Source: an uncultured Methylococcaceae bacterium (lineage in GTDB: Bacteria; Pseudomonadota; Gammaproteobacteria; Methylococcales; Methylococcaceae). Taken from it: a stretch of DNA of 64,000 bases. The translations under genes were made by a program, and so were the position numbers. Under the pieces are notes generated by a model, which saw nothing but the letters and a program-made list of their open reading frames with translations, was not told the origin of the DNA and searched no databases. Location of the stretch: positions 124,001 through 188,000 of the forward strand of contig CAIOOA010000067.1 of the NCBI GenBank assembly GCA_903859815.1, read 5' to 3'. Below, piece by piece: positions 9,461 to 17,852 of the stretch; the first letter of the stretch is position 1, and every line of letters begins with the position of its first letter.

Positions 9461-11872
9461 CTACTGGCAACCCGCCAAAGGAAACCAATAGGAGGTTGGA
9501 CCTTCGTCCTGCATTTTCCCATTCTGCCCTAGGTAATAAACATGCTTGTCCACCGAAGAAACCCCGAGGTAGGCTTTGGTTGCCGAATAGTAACGATAGG
9601 TATAGACATCCCAAACCGCCGTGGCAAAGCCGGAGGGCGCGAACAGACCGGGATAGTTTTTTTCCGCCCAGTTAAACAGGCATTCGGTTGGAGGCGGGGG
9701 AATTGTGCAACCCGCCACCTGCAACCAATCATTCAGCGGGCCGACATCCTGCGATGTTCCATCAGCCAATTGATAAGACACATGCTGGTTTGACGATGAA
9801 ACCCGTAAAGAGGCGTTGGTGTTCGAATAATAGCGATAGGTGGTATCGCCCGACACCGCCGTGGCAGTGCCAGACGGTGTAAACAGCCCGGCATATTTTT
9901 GCTCTGCCCAGTTGAACAGGCAATTAATATCACTGGTAAGCTTAGCGACGAAGGCATCACCGTTGCTAAATGCTCGTAGCGGGCTGCCCCAACTGGCTTG
10001 ACTGGAACCGACCACATAGACATTGCCGCTGCCGTCAACCGCGATACCGGAGCCGCTATCGACATCCCCGCTGCCCAGGAAGGTGTTCCAAATAAGCTGG
10101 CCCGAACTGTCGACCTGGGCGGCGAAGGCATCTATGAAGAGATACGCCCGCTGCGGGTTGCCCCAAGTGGCGAAACTGGAAGAACCGACCACATAGGCAT
10201 TGCCGCTACCGTCCACCACGATGGCATAGACAGCATCGTCCATACCACCTAGGAAGGTGTTCCAAACGTTCTGCCCCAAGTTGTCGAGCTTGGCAACAAA
10301 TGCATCATGGAAGACGCCGCCAAACGCCCGCTGCGGGCTACCCCAGGTGGCTTCACTCCTGCCTGCGACATAAGCATTGCCGCTGCCGTCCACCGCGATG
10401 GCGGAGCCAGCATCGTACATCTCGCCGCCAAAGAAGGTGTTCCACAAGAGTACCCCCGTGCTGTCGAGCTTGGCGGCGAATGCCTCATTGCCGTTAAGGC
10501 TAATAAACTCCCGCTGCGGGTTGCCCCAAGTGTCGGTACTGTCACCGGTCACATAAGCATTGCCGCTGCCATCCACCGCAATGGCGTAGCCATCATCGCC
10601 ACCCGCACCGCCTAGGAAGGTGTTCCAAACGATCGACCCAAAGCTGTCGAGTTTGGCGACAAAGGTATCAGTGTAGACGCCGCCGCCATAAGCTGCTCGC
10701 TGCGGGTTGCCCCAAGTGGTGTTACTGTAACCGACCACATAGGCATTGCCGTTGCCGTCCACCGCGATGCCGTTGCCTATATCACCCCCAGCACCGCCCA
10801 AGAAGGTGTTCCAAACGAGCTGTCCAAAGCTATTGAGTTTGGCGACAAAGGCATCAGTGTCGCCGCCATAAGCCCGCTGCGGGCTGCCCCAACTGGCTTG
10901 ACTAGTACCGGCCACATAGACATTGCCGCTGCCATCCACCGCGATGGCGGCTTTGCCATACGCACCGCCTAGGAAGGTGTTCCAAATCAATTGGCCCGTG
11001 CTGTCGAGCTTGGCAACAAAGGCATCAGAGATACCGCCGTCAAACGCCCTCTGCGGTCTGCCCCAACTATGGCTACTGCGACCGGCTACATAGACATTAC
11101 CGCTGCCGTCCGCAGCGATGGCATAGCCATCATCGGACCACGCACCTCCCAAAAAGGTATTCCAACTCAGCGTGGGGTCAATCCACACAGGCAGGGCGGG
11201 GTCGTGGTCGCCAAGCTTAAAGCCCAGTTCCTGCTCGCTGTTCAGCGCGAAGGCCACCGCCACGGGTTGCCGCTGTCCGTTCTTTTCCTGCCACGCGATA
11301 GGGGCAGATTCGGTTAGATTGCCGATAGGGTAGCGGATGTTCAAGCTACCGTCTTGGTTGAGCGTCAACGGGCGGTTGTAGCGCAACCGAGCTTGACTGA
11401 TATCCGCGCCCGGTTCGACTTTCCAGACAGTTTCGGCGATGCCATCGGGTTCAGCCTGGTAGCTTAGGTCAATGCCCTGCCACAAGCCGGGGTAGCGGAC
11501 TTCGGACAAGGCAGGGGTTTTGTTGTCCTTGCCGTCGCCGCCGGATGGGTCGCTTTGCGGGGCAATGGGGTTGGCATTGACGAATTCCACTTTCAATGAA
11601 TGAGTCCCACTGGCGAACAGCACCGAGCCAACATCAAAACCCAAGACATGACCCTTGGAGGAGAATTGCCGCAAACTGGCGGACGGAGTGGCTGAATCAA
11701 GGGTTTGATGTAGCGTTCGGCCCGCATCAGGCTTGGCGGTCGGTACAAGAGTGTACCCTGATGCCGGCGGTGACGAATCACATCCCGACAAACCAAGACA
11801 CAAGGCCATCAGGAAGCCGAATGTAAACGCAAACGGGCCGCGAAGAACCAGAGGGTGCAATGATAGTTTCAT
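9461..11872 (-). CDS. SBBP beta-propeller repeat lipoprotein with duplicated C-terminal domain
   Basis: An 803-residue exported lipoprotein. The ATG at 11872 is preceded by AAGGGA at good spacing and starts a signal peptide ending in the lipobox LSGC (Cys at about 31). A DUF7948-like N-terminal beta region (about 50-230) is followed by seven SBBP repeats of about 60 residues, each built as WNTFLGG...(Y/G)AIAVDGSGN(V/A)YV-G-S...WG-PQRAF. They should fold into a beta-propeller on the cell surface or in the periplasm. The last ~145 residues hold two copies of a ~70-residue domain, each starting CLFNWAE and ending (V/L)AGC, with a YRYYS core, separated by a Pro-rich linker. The Cys residues could form disulfides. 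Its binding partner is unknown. The gene is monocistronic. Confidence 0.85.
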   Translation of the reverse strand: MKLSLHPLVLRGPFAFTFGFLMALCLGLSGCDSSPPASGYTLVPTAKPDAGRTLHQTLDSATPSASLRQFSSKGHVLGFDVGSVLFASGTHSLKVEFVNANPIAPQSDPSGGDGKDNKTPALSEVRYPGLWQGIDLSYQAEPDGIAETVWKVEPGADISQARLRYNRPLTLNQDGSLNIRYPIGNLTESAPIAWQEKNGQRQPVAVAFALNSEQELGFKLGDHDPALPVWIDPTLSWNTFLGGAWSDDGYAIAADGSGNVYVAGRSSHSWGRPQRAFDGGISDAFVAKLDSTGQLIWNTFLGGAYGKAAIAVDGSGNVYVAGTSQASWGSPQRAYGGDTDAFVAKLNSFGQLVWNTFLGGAGGDIGNGIAVDGNGNAYVVGYSNTTWGNPQRAAYGGGVYTDTFVAKLDSFGSIVWNTFLGGAGGDDGYAIAVDGSGNAYVTGDSTDTWGNPQREFISLNGNEAFAAKLDSTGVLLWNTFFGGEMYDAGSAIAVDGSGNAYVAGRSEATWGSPQRAFGGVFHDAFVAKLDNLGQNVWNTFLGGMDDAVYAIVVDGSGNAYVVGSSSFATWGNPQRAYLFIDAFAAQVDSSGQLIWNTFLGSGDVDSGSGIAVDGSGNVYVVGSSQASWGSPLRAFSNGDAFVAKLTSDINCLFNWAEQKYAGLFTPSGTATAVSGDTTYRYYSNTNASLRVSSSNQHVSYQLADGTSQDVGPLNDWLQVAGCTIPPPPTECLFNWAEKNYPGLFAPSGFATAVWDVYTYRYYSATKAYLGVSSVDKHVYYLGQNGKMQDEGPTSYWFPLAGCQ

Positions 11873-11911
11873 GGAATATCCCTTAATCAATCAGTTTGGA
11901 CAGGTTGGGGG

Positions 11912-11937
11912 TAAGTCGGTATGGGTATGCCGACTTA
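11912..11937. repeat. TAAGTCGG palindrome upstream of the SBBP gene
   Basis: Inverted repeat TAAGTCGGTAT-GGGT-ATGCCGACTTA about 40 bp upstream of the lipoprotein start. It is related to the palindrome at 9375-9394. It could be a dispersed repeat or a regulatory operator; the sequence alone does not decide. Confidence 0.5.
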
Positions 11938-12058
11938 TTCCATCATTCATCAGAATTGCGTCTGAACCCCCCCCGGATAAATACTATGCAAGAAAAAAAG
12001 GCTTTGCGCAAGCCTAGCGTGTCGGCGTAGTTGGAGCCAACCCGGTTTCGGCGCTTTG

Positions 12059-12501
12059 AAGCAAGGCAAGCCTCGCACTCCTAGACCTGCGGCAACAACG
12101 CTTCCAACAGATCAATAAAAACTCGCGTCTTCCCCGGCATCAGCTTACGGCTGGGGAACACCGCCCAAGCATTCACGGAAGGGGGACACCATTTGGGCAA
12201 CACGGAAAGGAGTTCTCCCGATGCAAGCAATGCTTTGATAAAGTCCGTAGGAGCGGCGACGATGCCCAAGCCTTGTCGGGCAAAAGTTAATAGCAGTTCT
12301 GGCGAATTGGCCGAGGCGCGGACGGGCGGGTTGCCCTTCCATTGCTGGTCACCGCACACCAATTCCCAAGGCACGGTTTCCCGGCTACCCCGCAACAAGC
12401 GCAAGCTGTCATGCTGCATCAAGTCGTCGGGTGTGTGCGGCTCACCGCGTTTTGCCAGATAAGCAGGCGAGGCATACAAGCCGGAGTTCACCCGATATAT
12501 T
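12059..12501. repeat. Partial duplication, partner 13654-14096 (about 443 bp)
   Basis: This stretch matches 13654-14096 in the same orientation at a constant offset of 1595 bp, with only scattered differences (for example AACACGGAAAGGAG against AGCACGGCCAGCAG near 12200). It begins at AAGCAAGGCAAGCCTCGC and ends at CCCGATATAT, exactly where an inverted-repeat element starts. It covers the 3' end of a LysR gene. Confidence 0.9.
12081..12500 (-). pseudogene. Truncated LysR C-terminal fragment (copy of the gene at 13676-14572)
   Basis: About 140 residues corresponding to the C-terminal half of the substrate-binding domain of the intact LysR regulator downstream; the sequence from RVNSGLYASPAYLAKRGEPH to the stop is nearly identical. 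The DNA-binding domain and the first half of the effector domain are missing. The open frame runs upstream into the neighbouring inverted-repeat element, giving a spurious MGTSQI start. It is probably non-functional. Confidence 0.88.
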
Positions 12502-12619
12502 TGGCTGGTTCCCAAACTCCAGTTTGGGAACCTTTGCCTTTCAAGCTCTAGCTTGCCAACCCGACAGAGGCGGGAGCTTCAAATACTAGGTTCCCAAGCA
12601 GAGCTTGGGAACCAGCCAA
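12501..12619. mobile_element. MITE-like element with 15-bp terminal inverted repeats
   Basis: A 119-bp non-coding element bounded by TTGGCTGGTTCCCAA and its perfect reverse complement TTGGGAACCAGCCAA. Each end carries a further hairpin (GGTTCCCAAACT/AGTTTGGGAACC on the left; GGTTCCCAAGC/GCTTGGGAACC on the right). It abuts the break in the LysR fragment. No transposase is encoded and I see no convincing target-site duplication. A related half-motif (TTTGGAAGCCAGCC) lies at about 13154. Confidence 0.7.
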
Positions 12620-12645
12620 TAATCCAAATTGTAAAACTAGCGCAA

Positions 12646-12936
12646 TCATTTCAAGTCGTTTGGCAATAATCTCGCACCATGTATGACCGTCAAGATATCA
12701 ACGGAATCCTCATTGATGCGATAAATCATCCGATAAGGTTCTTCAATGAGTTCTCGTATATTCTCGGTTTGATATTCAGGAACTTTACGTCCAGAAAAAG
12801 GCATAAACGCAATTTGTTTGGAACGGCTGGTCAGTCGATCAATCATGCGTAACGCATAGAATCGGGAATCCTGTGCGATGTAATCATGGATATTTTGGAG
12901 ATTGTCTAATGCCTTGTCTGTCCAGCGGATTTTCAT
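12646..12936 (-). CDS. ParE/RelE-family toxin
   Basis: A 96-residue protein of the ParE/RelE toxin superfamily: MKIRWTDKALDNLQNIHDYI at the N terminus, a central GRKVPEY and IRELIEEPYRMIYRI, and DILTVIHGARLLP at the C terminus, which match the usual beta-strand core and length of about 95-100. ParE members poison gyrase and RelE members cleave mRNA; this sequence looks closer to ParE, but the target is not proven. It overlaps the upstream small gene by 4 nt (ATGA), the normal toxin-antitoxin order. It lies within the rearranged LysR segment. Confidence 0.88.
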   Translation of the reverse strand: MKIRWTDKALDNLQNIHDYIAQDSRFYALRMIDRLTSRSKQIAFMPFSGRKVPEYQTENIRELIEEPYRMIYRINEDSVDILTVIHGARLLPNDLK

Positions 12937-13121
12937 GGTTCCAAACCGAACCTAGCGCGAACCTCTTCAACCGAATGAAGCCTGCCCTCATCCGCGTCCT
13001 GCAAACCCGCCTCAATAGATTGGCGAACATATATTTCATACATCAAATCATCCCAAGTGGCGTTTGCAGGGAGATTTTCCACCAATTCGTGAGCTTGTGA
13101 CTTTAAATTGTTTACTGACAC
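12933..13121 (-). CDS. Antitoxin of the ParE-type module
   Basis: A 62-residue acidic protein that should neutralise the downstream toxin. It starts at a GTG (13121) with GGAG about 7 nt upstream; no ATG is available at this position. The C-terminal half (SIEAGLQDADEGRLHSVEEVRARFG) has the usual form of a toxin-binding tail in short RelB/ParD-like or addiction-module components. The 4-nt overlap with the toxin gene supports the pairing. I cannot assign a specific antitoxin family. Confidence 0.78.
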   Translation of the reverse strand: MSVNNLKSQAHELVENLPANATWDDLMYEIYVRQSIEAGLQDADEGRLHSVEEVRARFGLEP

Positions 13122-13166
13122 GGGTTTTCTCCAAAGTATATTAAACTTGAGTTTGGAAGCCAGCCA

Positions 13167-13490
13167 TCAAGCCAATTCAACCGTCCGCACTTCAAGGCCA
13201 ACCTTCAAACGTGTACGCATCGCCCCGAAGATGGCGGCTAGATTATCCATGCTCGGATTGCCTTTAGGCGATAACATGCGGTGTAGGCTTTTGCTTGGCT
13301 TATCCGTCACTTCCGCCAGTTGTTCAAAGCCTAGCGTAGCATTCACCAAGTCGCGGAGAATGAGGCGGGCGGTTTCCGGCTCGCCACTGAGAAACAAGGT
13401 GGCAGCTTCGTCCAGCAACGCTCTGGCAAATTCAGGATCGCGTTCCACCCGCTCAACTACAGTATTTTTGAAATTTCGAGTTAGTGCCAT
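13167..13490 (-). CDS. HigA-like antitoxin / helix-turn-helix regulator (COG3636-type)
   Basis: A 107-residue protein starting at the ATG at 13490 (MALTRNFKNTVVERV). The pattern RDPEFARALLDEAATLFLSG, ARLILRDLVNATLGFEQLA and SKSLHRMLSPKGNPSMDNL is typical of the addiction-module antidote proteins that bind DNA through a Cro-like helix-turn-helix (about 60-90). The open frame extends upstream to 13673, but that portion has no family similarity and overlaps another frame. The partner toxin gene, normally just upstream, is present only as a C-terminal remnant ending 4 nt before this start. The protein may therefore now act as an orphan regulator. Confidence 0.75.
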   Translation of the reverse strand: MALTRNFKNTVVERVERDPEFARALLDEAATLFLSGEPETARLILRDLVNATLGFEQLAEVTDKPSKSLHRMLSPKGNPSMDNLAAIFGAMRTRLKVGLEVRTVELA

Positions 13491-13494
13491 GGGA

Positions 13495-13605
13495 TTATCT
13501 CTTGGATTTTTTGATTCTATGGACGGCGGCTTTGGCATTTTTTCGTGCTTTGTATTCCGCCAGCAGTTGCTTGGCCCGATCAATATCTCGATGGTATCGT
13601 ATATG
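13495..13605 (-). pseudogene. C-terminal remnant of a toxin gene upstream of the HigA-like gene
   Basis: In the frame ending at the TAA at 13495-13497, the short translation RYHRDIDRAKQLLAEYKARK followed by a basic tail looks like the C-terminal helix of a RelE/HigB-type toxin, and it stops 4 nt before the HigA-like start. An in-frame stop lies just upstream (13606-13608), and the REP-related and LysR-duplication sequence follows. I infer that the toxin's N-terminal part was lost in the rearrangement. It could instead be the end of an unrelated small protein. Confidence 0.4.
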
Positions 13606-13675
13606 TTACCGAACGGCAACTTAGCTGTAAGGCAAGCCTTACGCTCCAAACCCAAGCAAGGCAAGCCTCGCACTC

Positions 13676-14572
13676 CTAGACCTGCGGCAACAACGCTTCC
13701 AACAGATCAATAAAAACTCGCGTCTTCCCCGGCATCAGCTTACGGCTGGGGAACACCGCCCAAGCATTCACCGAAGGGGGACACCATTCGGGCAGCACGG
13801 CCAGCAGTTCTCCCGATGCAATCAATGCTTTGATAAAGTCCGTAGGAGCGGCGACGATGCCCAAGCCTTGTCGGGCAACAGTTAATAGCAGTTCTGGCGA
13901 ATTGACCGAGGCGCGGACGGGCGGGTTGCCCTTCCATTGCTGGTCACCGCATACCAACTCCCAAGGCACGGTTTCCCGGCTACCCCGCAACAAGCGCAAG
14001 CTGTCATGCTGCATCAAGTCGTCGGGTGTGTGCGGCTCACCGCGTTTTGCCAGATAAGCAGGCGAGGCATACAAGCCGGAGTTCACCCGATATATTCGTT
14101 TTGCTGTAAGGCTGGCATCGTCAGGCAGGTCGCCAATGCGGATGGCAAGATCAAACCCCTCGCCCAACACATCGACACGCCTCGCGGAAAGGTCGAGTTC
14201 TAGCCTGATGGCGGGGTAGCGCTCGGCAAATGCCGGCAGCAGATCAGCCAAGACTTGATTGGCAAAATCATTGGGCATGGAAATGCGCAAGACCCCGCTG
14301 GGTTGGAATTGGCGATGTTGGGCCAGCGCGATGGCTGCATCCACTTCTGCCGACACTTGGCGGGCATGTTCCAATAAGGCCAAGCCGAAATCGGTCAGCA
14401 CCAGCTTGCGGGTCGTGCGTTGCAATAGCCGCTCGCCGAGTTGGTTTTCCAACGCGGCGACCCGCCGTGAAATCGTCGATTTAGGCAAGCCCAGTTGCTC
14501 GGCAGTGCGGGAGAAGCTCCCACTATCGGCGACTTTGGCAAAAATGAATAGGTCATTGGCTTCGATTTGCAT
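13676..14572 (-). CDS. LysR-family transcriptional regulator
   Basis: A 298-residue LysR-type regulator. The ATG at 14572 has GAGGG about 8 nt upstream and gives the standard N terminus MQIEANDLFIFAKVADSGSF; the frame extends to 14671 but without family support. The winged helix-turn-helix spans about 1-60 (AEQLGLPKSTISRRVAALE, LLQRTTRKLVLTDFG), followed by an effector-binding domain to the end. It is transcribed divergently from the pirin-yceI pair and probably regulates it; LysR-pirin pairing is a common arrangement. Its last 443 bp, including 3' flank, are duplicated at 12059-12501. The effector is unknown. Confidence 0.92.
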   Translation of the reverse strand: MQIEANDLFIFAKVADSGSFSRTAEQLGLPKSTISRRVAALENQLGERLLQRTTRKLVLTDFGLALLEHARQVSAEVDAAIALAQHRQFQPSGVLRISMPNDFANQVLADLLPAFAERYPAIRLELDLSARRVDVLGEGFDLAIRIGDLPDDASLTAKRIYRVNSGLYASPAYLAKRGEPHTPDDLMQHDSLRLLRGSRETVPWELVCGDQQWKGNPPVRASVNSPELLLTVARQGLGIVAAPTDFIKALIASGELLAVLPEWCPPSVNAWAVFPSRKLMPGKTRVFIDLLEALLPQV

Positions 14573-14680
14573 AGATTGTCCCTCTGGTGGAACAATGTTA
14601 TCCAATTTGGAGTCTTCCGGTCTATCGATAATTAGCCTAAAGTTTCCTACAGACAAGCTGGGTTGCAGCAACCCGCAAGC

Positions 14681-14784
14681 GGAGCGTCGAAGCTTGCTTT
14701 GACAACCGGAGCGTCGAAGCTTGCTTCGCCTGTCAAAGCAAGCTTTGACGCTCCAATCTTAGTCGAGGCAAGCTTTGACGCTCC
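14681..14784. repeat. REP-like cluster in the LysR-pirin intergenic region
   Basis: Four arms of the GGAGCGTC(A/G)AAGC family: two forward (14681, 14708) and two reverse (14732-14754, 14768-14784). They fill most of the divergent promoter region between lysR and the pirin gene and could form alternative hairpins. Their position could affect promoter use, but similar elements elsewhere are not at promoters. Confidence 0.8.
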
Positions 14785-14822
14785 AATCCTAATTATTTGT
14801 AATCATTCTTTGGAGGTAGGCC

Positions 14823-15701
14823 ATGAACGCATTATTGAAACCCGCAAACGTGGTGAAAGTTTCACGTTCCCGCGAAGTTGAGCAAGTGATCGTTGGGCAT
14901 CCCACATCCGACGGGGCGGGTGTCAAATTGACCCGTGTACTAGGGCAGAGCTTGCACCAACGATTGGACCCGTTCCTGATGCTGGATGCCTTTGGCAGCG
15001 ACTCGCCTAATGATTACATTGCCGGGTTTCCTGACCACCCGCATCGTGGTTTTGAGACGGTGACGTATTTAATCGCAGGAAGGATGCGTCACCGTGATAG
15101 CGCGGGTCATGAAGGCTTGTTGCAAAACGGCGGAGTCCAATGGATGACGGCAGGGCGTGGCGTGATCCATTCCGAAATGCCCGAGCAAGAAGAGGGCGTG
15201 ATGGAAGGCTTCCAGCTTTGGCTAAACCTGCCCGCCCGTGACAAGATGACCACCCCTTGGTATCGTGACTTTCAAAGCCAGGAGATTCCAGAGTTCGTCT
15301 CGGATGAGGGTGTCAACGTCAGGGTCATCGCAGGGACTAGTCACGGCGTTGTGGGTGCGATCCAAAAGCCAGTGACTGAGCCATTGTATCTGGACTTGCA
15401 TTTACCGGCGGGTAGCTCTTTTGTCCAGAGCATTGATCCCAACCACAATGCGTTTGCCTATGTCTACCGGGGGGAAGTCAACATCAGTGGTCAAGCTGTT
15501 AGCAAACAGCAAATGGCGATTTTGACCCAATCGTCCAATGCCGATGGTGTTGCGATAGAAGCAGCAAATGCAAGCCGGTTGTTGCTGATTGCCGGAAAGC
15601 CATTGCGCGAGCCAATTGTGCAACAAGGCCCGTTTGTCATGAACACCCAACAGGAAATCGTCCAAGCGATTAACGATTATAGGTCGGGTCGATTGGCCTG
15701 A
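14823..15701 (+). CDS. Pirin family protein
   Basis: A 292-residue bicupin of the pirin family. The metal-binding N-terminal cupin is seen as DHPHRGFETVTYLIAGRMRHRD (His residues for Fe) and GRGVIHSEMPE; the C-terminal cupin (about 170-270) is more divergent, as usual. Some pirins have quercetin 2,3-dioxygenase activity, others act as redox-sensitive regulators; the substrate here is unknown. The start has an excellent GGAGG about 7 nt upstream. The yceI gene follows after 31 bp, so they are probably co-transcribed, under the divergent LysR regulator (inference). Confidence 0.92.
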   Translation: MNALLKPANVVKVSRSREVEQVIVGHPTSDGAGVKLTRVLGQSLHQRLDPFLMLDAFGSDSPNDYIAGFPDHPHRGFETVTYLIAGRMRHRDSAGHEGLLQNGGVQWMTAGRGVIHSEMPEQEEGVMEGFQLWLNLPARDKMTTPWYRDFQSQEIPEFVSDEGVNVRVIAGTSHGVVGAIQKPVTEPLYLDLHLPAGSSFVQSIDPNHNAFAYVYRGEVNISGQAVSKQQMAILTQSSNADGVAIEAANASRLLLIAGKPLREPIVQQGPFVMNTQQEIVQAINDYRSGRLA

Positions 15702-15732
15702 ACTTTACCCATACTTTACAGAGAGAAAACCC

Positions 15733-16296
15733 ATGAATAAATTCGCACTTGCCGTGCTTGCTTCAATCATTTCCCAATCTGCTTTGGCTGAAGACTCCTA
15801 CACGATAGACCCGAACCACACCTTGCCGGTGTTCGAGGTCAACCACTTAGGCTTCACGACCCAGCGCGGTCGCTTTGACAAGACTGCCGGAAAAGTCCTG
15901 CTGGACTTGCAGAAAAAAACTGGCTCGGTGGAATGGATCATTGAGGCCGATTCCCTCAACATGGGGCAGGCCAAGTGGAACGATCATTTGAAGTCGGAAG
16001 ATTTTTTCAATGTTGCCAAATTCCCAACCATCACCTTCAAATCCGACAAGTTAATTTTCAAAGGCGACAAACCGGTGGCGGCGGAAGGGACACTGACTTT
16101 GTTGGGCGTTGCCAAACCGATTAAATTGGATATTCATCGCTTCGTTTGTGGCGAAAACCCGATGAACAAGAAACCACTCTGTGCCGCTGACATCGAGGCC
16201 AAATTGAAACGCTCCGAATTTGGCATGACCAAGTATCTTCCCGCCGTCGGAGATGAGATTAAGGTGTTTGTGCCGGTGGAAGCGTATAAAGATTGA
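15733..16296 (+). CDS. YceI-family periplasmic lipid-binding-like protein
   Basis: A 187-residue exported protein with a signal peptide (MNKFALAVLASIISQSALAE, cleavage after ALA). The mature part is a YceI-type lipocalin-like barrel: YTIDPNHTLPVFEVNHLGF at the start, RFDKTAGKVLLD, LKSEDFFNVAKFPTITFKSD in the middle and EFGMTKYLPAVGDEIKVFV at the end. Family members bind isoprenoid lipids such as polyprenols or ubiquinone-like molecules in the periplasm. GAGAG precedes the ATG. It is the second gene of the pirin operon and ends at a strong bidirectional terminator. Confidence 0.93.
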   Translation: MNKFALAVLASIISQSALAEDSYTIDPNHTLPVFEVNHLGFTTQRGRFDKTAGKVLLDLQKKTGSVEWIIEADSLNMGQAKWNDHLKSEDFFNVAKFPTITFKSDKLIFKGDKPVAAEGTLTLLGVAKPIKLDIHRFVCGENPMNKKPLCAADIEAKLKRSEFGMTKYLPAVGDEIKVFVPVEAYKD

Positions 16297-16308
16297 TAGC
16301 CTGAAAAC

Positions 16309-16345
16309 CAACACCGACTCGGTTTTAAAAACCGAGTCGGTGTTG
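16309..16345. terminator. Bidirectional terminator between yceI and the helicase gene
   Basis: A 14-bp stem (CAACACCGACTCGG / CCGAGTCGGTGTTG) whose loop region consists of TTTT followed by AAAAA, so it can serve as a terminator from both sides for two converging genes. Confidence 0.85.
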
Positions 16346-16349
16346 TTGC

Positions 16350-17831
16350 CTAAAACTCCGCCAACATGATCGACTTTTTCCCACGGGTGGCGGCGACGTA
16401 GTAAACATTAATCTCTTCCTTGATCTTGACCAGACTCACATCTTCCTTGTCAGAATTCAACAGTTTGCGAATATCGTTGCGGGTGGCGAAGTCGTCTTGG
16501 ACCATCTCCACGTAGTCGTATTCTTGCCCCTTGGCTTTGTGAGTCGTGGTGAAGATCAGATCAGCTTGATTTTTCTCGACCAAGCGGCTTTTTATCTTTT
16601 GGTCGAAATCAAACAACTTAGTGCCATAGCGGGACACCAAATCAATCATGGTCGACAACCCGTGGTTTTGAGTATCGCTGGCAAAGCGCTTCACATCTTC
16701 AAAGGCTTTGAATTTTTTGACGAGGGGATCGTTAATTTTGTCGCGCTTGCCTTCTTTGAGATAAAGCAGGCTAGCCACCCTGGCATTCATGAACGCATAG
16801 CTGGGGTAGCCGCCTTCAAAGTACATGGTTCTAATCCCTTTACGGTACAATTGGTCGAGTACGGCTTCAAACAGGGACAGATTGCTGCGGGCGATGACGG
16901 CCAAAGGGTACTTGCCTTTGATGGCGCGTTTGCCATAGCGAGTGTCCATGTCCATGCCCTTCATTTTGAATTCAGCCGCTTCGCCTAGCAGTTCGTAGCC
17001 CTGATTGACCCGCTGGCTGATTTGTTGGGCCAGAGCATCGCCAAAACGAAAGGTCTGGCTTAACCAAAGGCTTTCCCCGTCCACCCGGTCCAGGGAATTG
17101 ACGGCATGACGAAATGCATAGATTTGCTGGTAAGAATCACCCACGAAAATCCGTCGGGCATGTTCCTGCCGATTGATGATGGACAGCATGACACCCGAAG
17201 TATCTTGAGCCTCATCCACCAAAATGATGTCGTAGGGAAGCCGAATTTTGGCGAACTGGAACATCTTCAGATAGAAATCATGCAGAGCCGGGGCTTTGCG
17301 GTTCTTCATATCGGATAGGATGTTCCTGACCAAACCCACCATCTCTTCCCCGCGTGACGCGAGCAGGGACTTCAAGTCTTCCCCCGGCAGCGTGACCGAT
17401 GCATAGGCAGACAATAGCTCGGCATCCAGTTGGGTCAGTTCGGCATTCAGGTAAAAATTGACGATGTCCTTTAACAACCAAGCATAGACCATCCCCTGAT
17501 CCATCCCTCTAAACGAGGCAGGGACATACTGGTCCAACAACCGCCATTCATTCAGGTCGCTTTCCAACTCATAAGAATGCCCGTGGGCATGACGGTAGGC
17601 CAGTGCATGAATGGTATAGACCGTTAAATTACCCAACCCCCTTGCCCTTGCCTTTTCCCTCATTTCCACCGTCACCGACTTGTTATAGGCCAAGTACAGG
17701 ATTCGACAATCAGGATGATGGGCCGCAAACTCCACTAAGGTCGTCGTCTTGCCACTCCCCGCCACTGCATTGACCTTCAGGAGCGGGGCTTGCGATTCAA
17801 CTACGGCGAATTGCTCGTCGGTGAGTGACAT
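16350..17831 (-). CDS. UvrD/Rep-like superfamily 1 DNA helicase
   Basis: A 493-residue ATP-dependent helicase of the UvrD/PcrA/Rep superfamily, shorter than full UvrD (about 720). Walker A is NAVAGSGKTTTLVEFA (about 18-32), motif Ia lies at LYLAYNKSV, motif II is LVDEAQD (about 205), motif III/IV-like ERQ segments follow (GDSYQQIYAFRHAV, SLWLSQTFRF), and motif VI is YYVAATRGKKSI near the C terminus. The 2B-type accessory domain appears reduced. It most likely removes protein or RNA from DNA or aids repair. The reading frame is intact and stands alone; a REP-like copy lies upstream. Confidence 0.88.
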   Translation of the reverse strand: MSLTDEQFAVVESQAPLLKVNAVAGSGKTTTLVEFAAHHPDCRILYLAYNKSVTVEMREKARARGLGNLTVYTIHALAYRHAHGHSYELESDLNEWRLLDQYVPASFRGMDQGMVYAWLLKDIVNFYLNAELTQLDAELLSAYASVTLPGEDLKSLLASRGEEMVGLVRNILSDMKNRKAPALHDFYLKMFQFAKIRLPYDIILVDEAQDTSGVMLSIINRQEHARRIFVGDSYQQIYAFRHAVNSLDRVDGESLWLSQTFRFGDALAQQISQRVNQGYELLGEAAEFKMKGMDMDTRYGKRAIKGKYPLAVIARSNLSLFEAVLDQLYRKGIRTMYFEGGYPSYAFMNARVASLLYLKEGKRDKINDPLVKKFKAFEDVKRFASDTQNHGLSTMIDLVSRYGTKLFDFDQKIKSRLVEKNQADLIFTTTHKAKGQEYDYVEMVQDDFATRNDIRKLLNSDKEDVSLVKIKEEINVYYVAATRGKKSIMLAEF

Positions 17832-17852
17832 GATTCAGGCAACGTCTATCTT

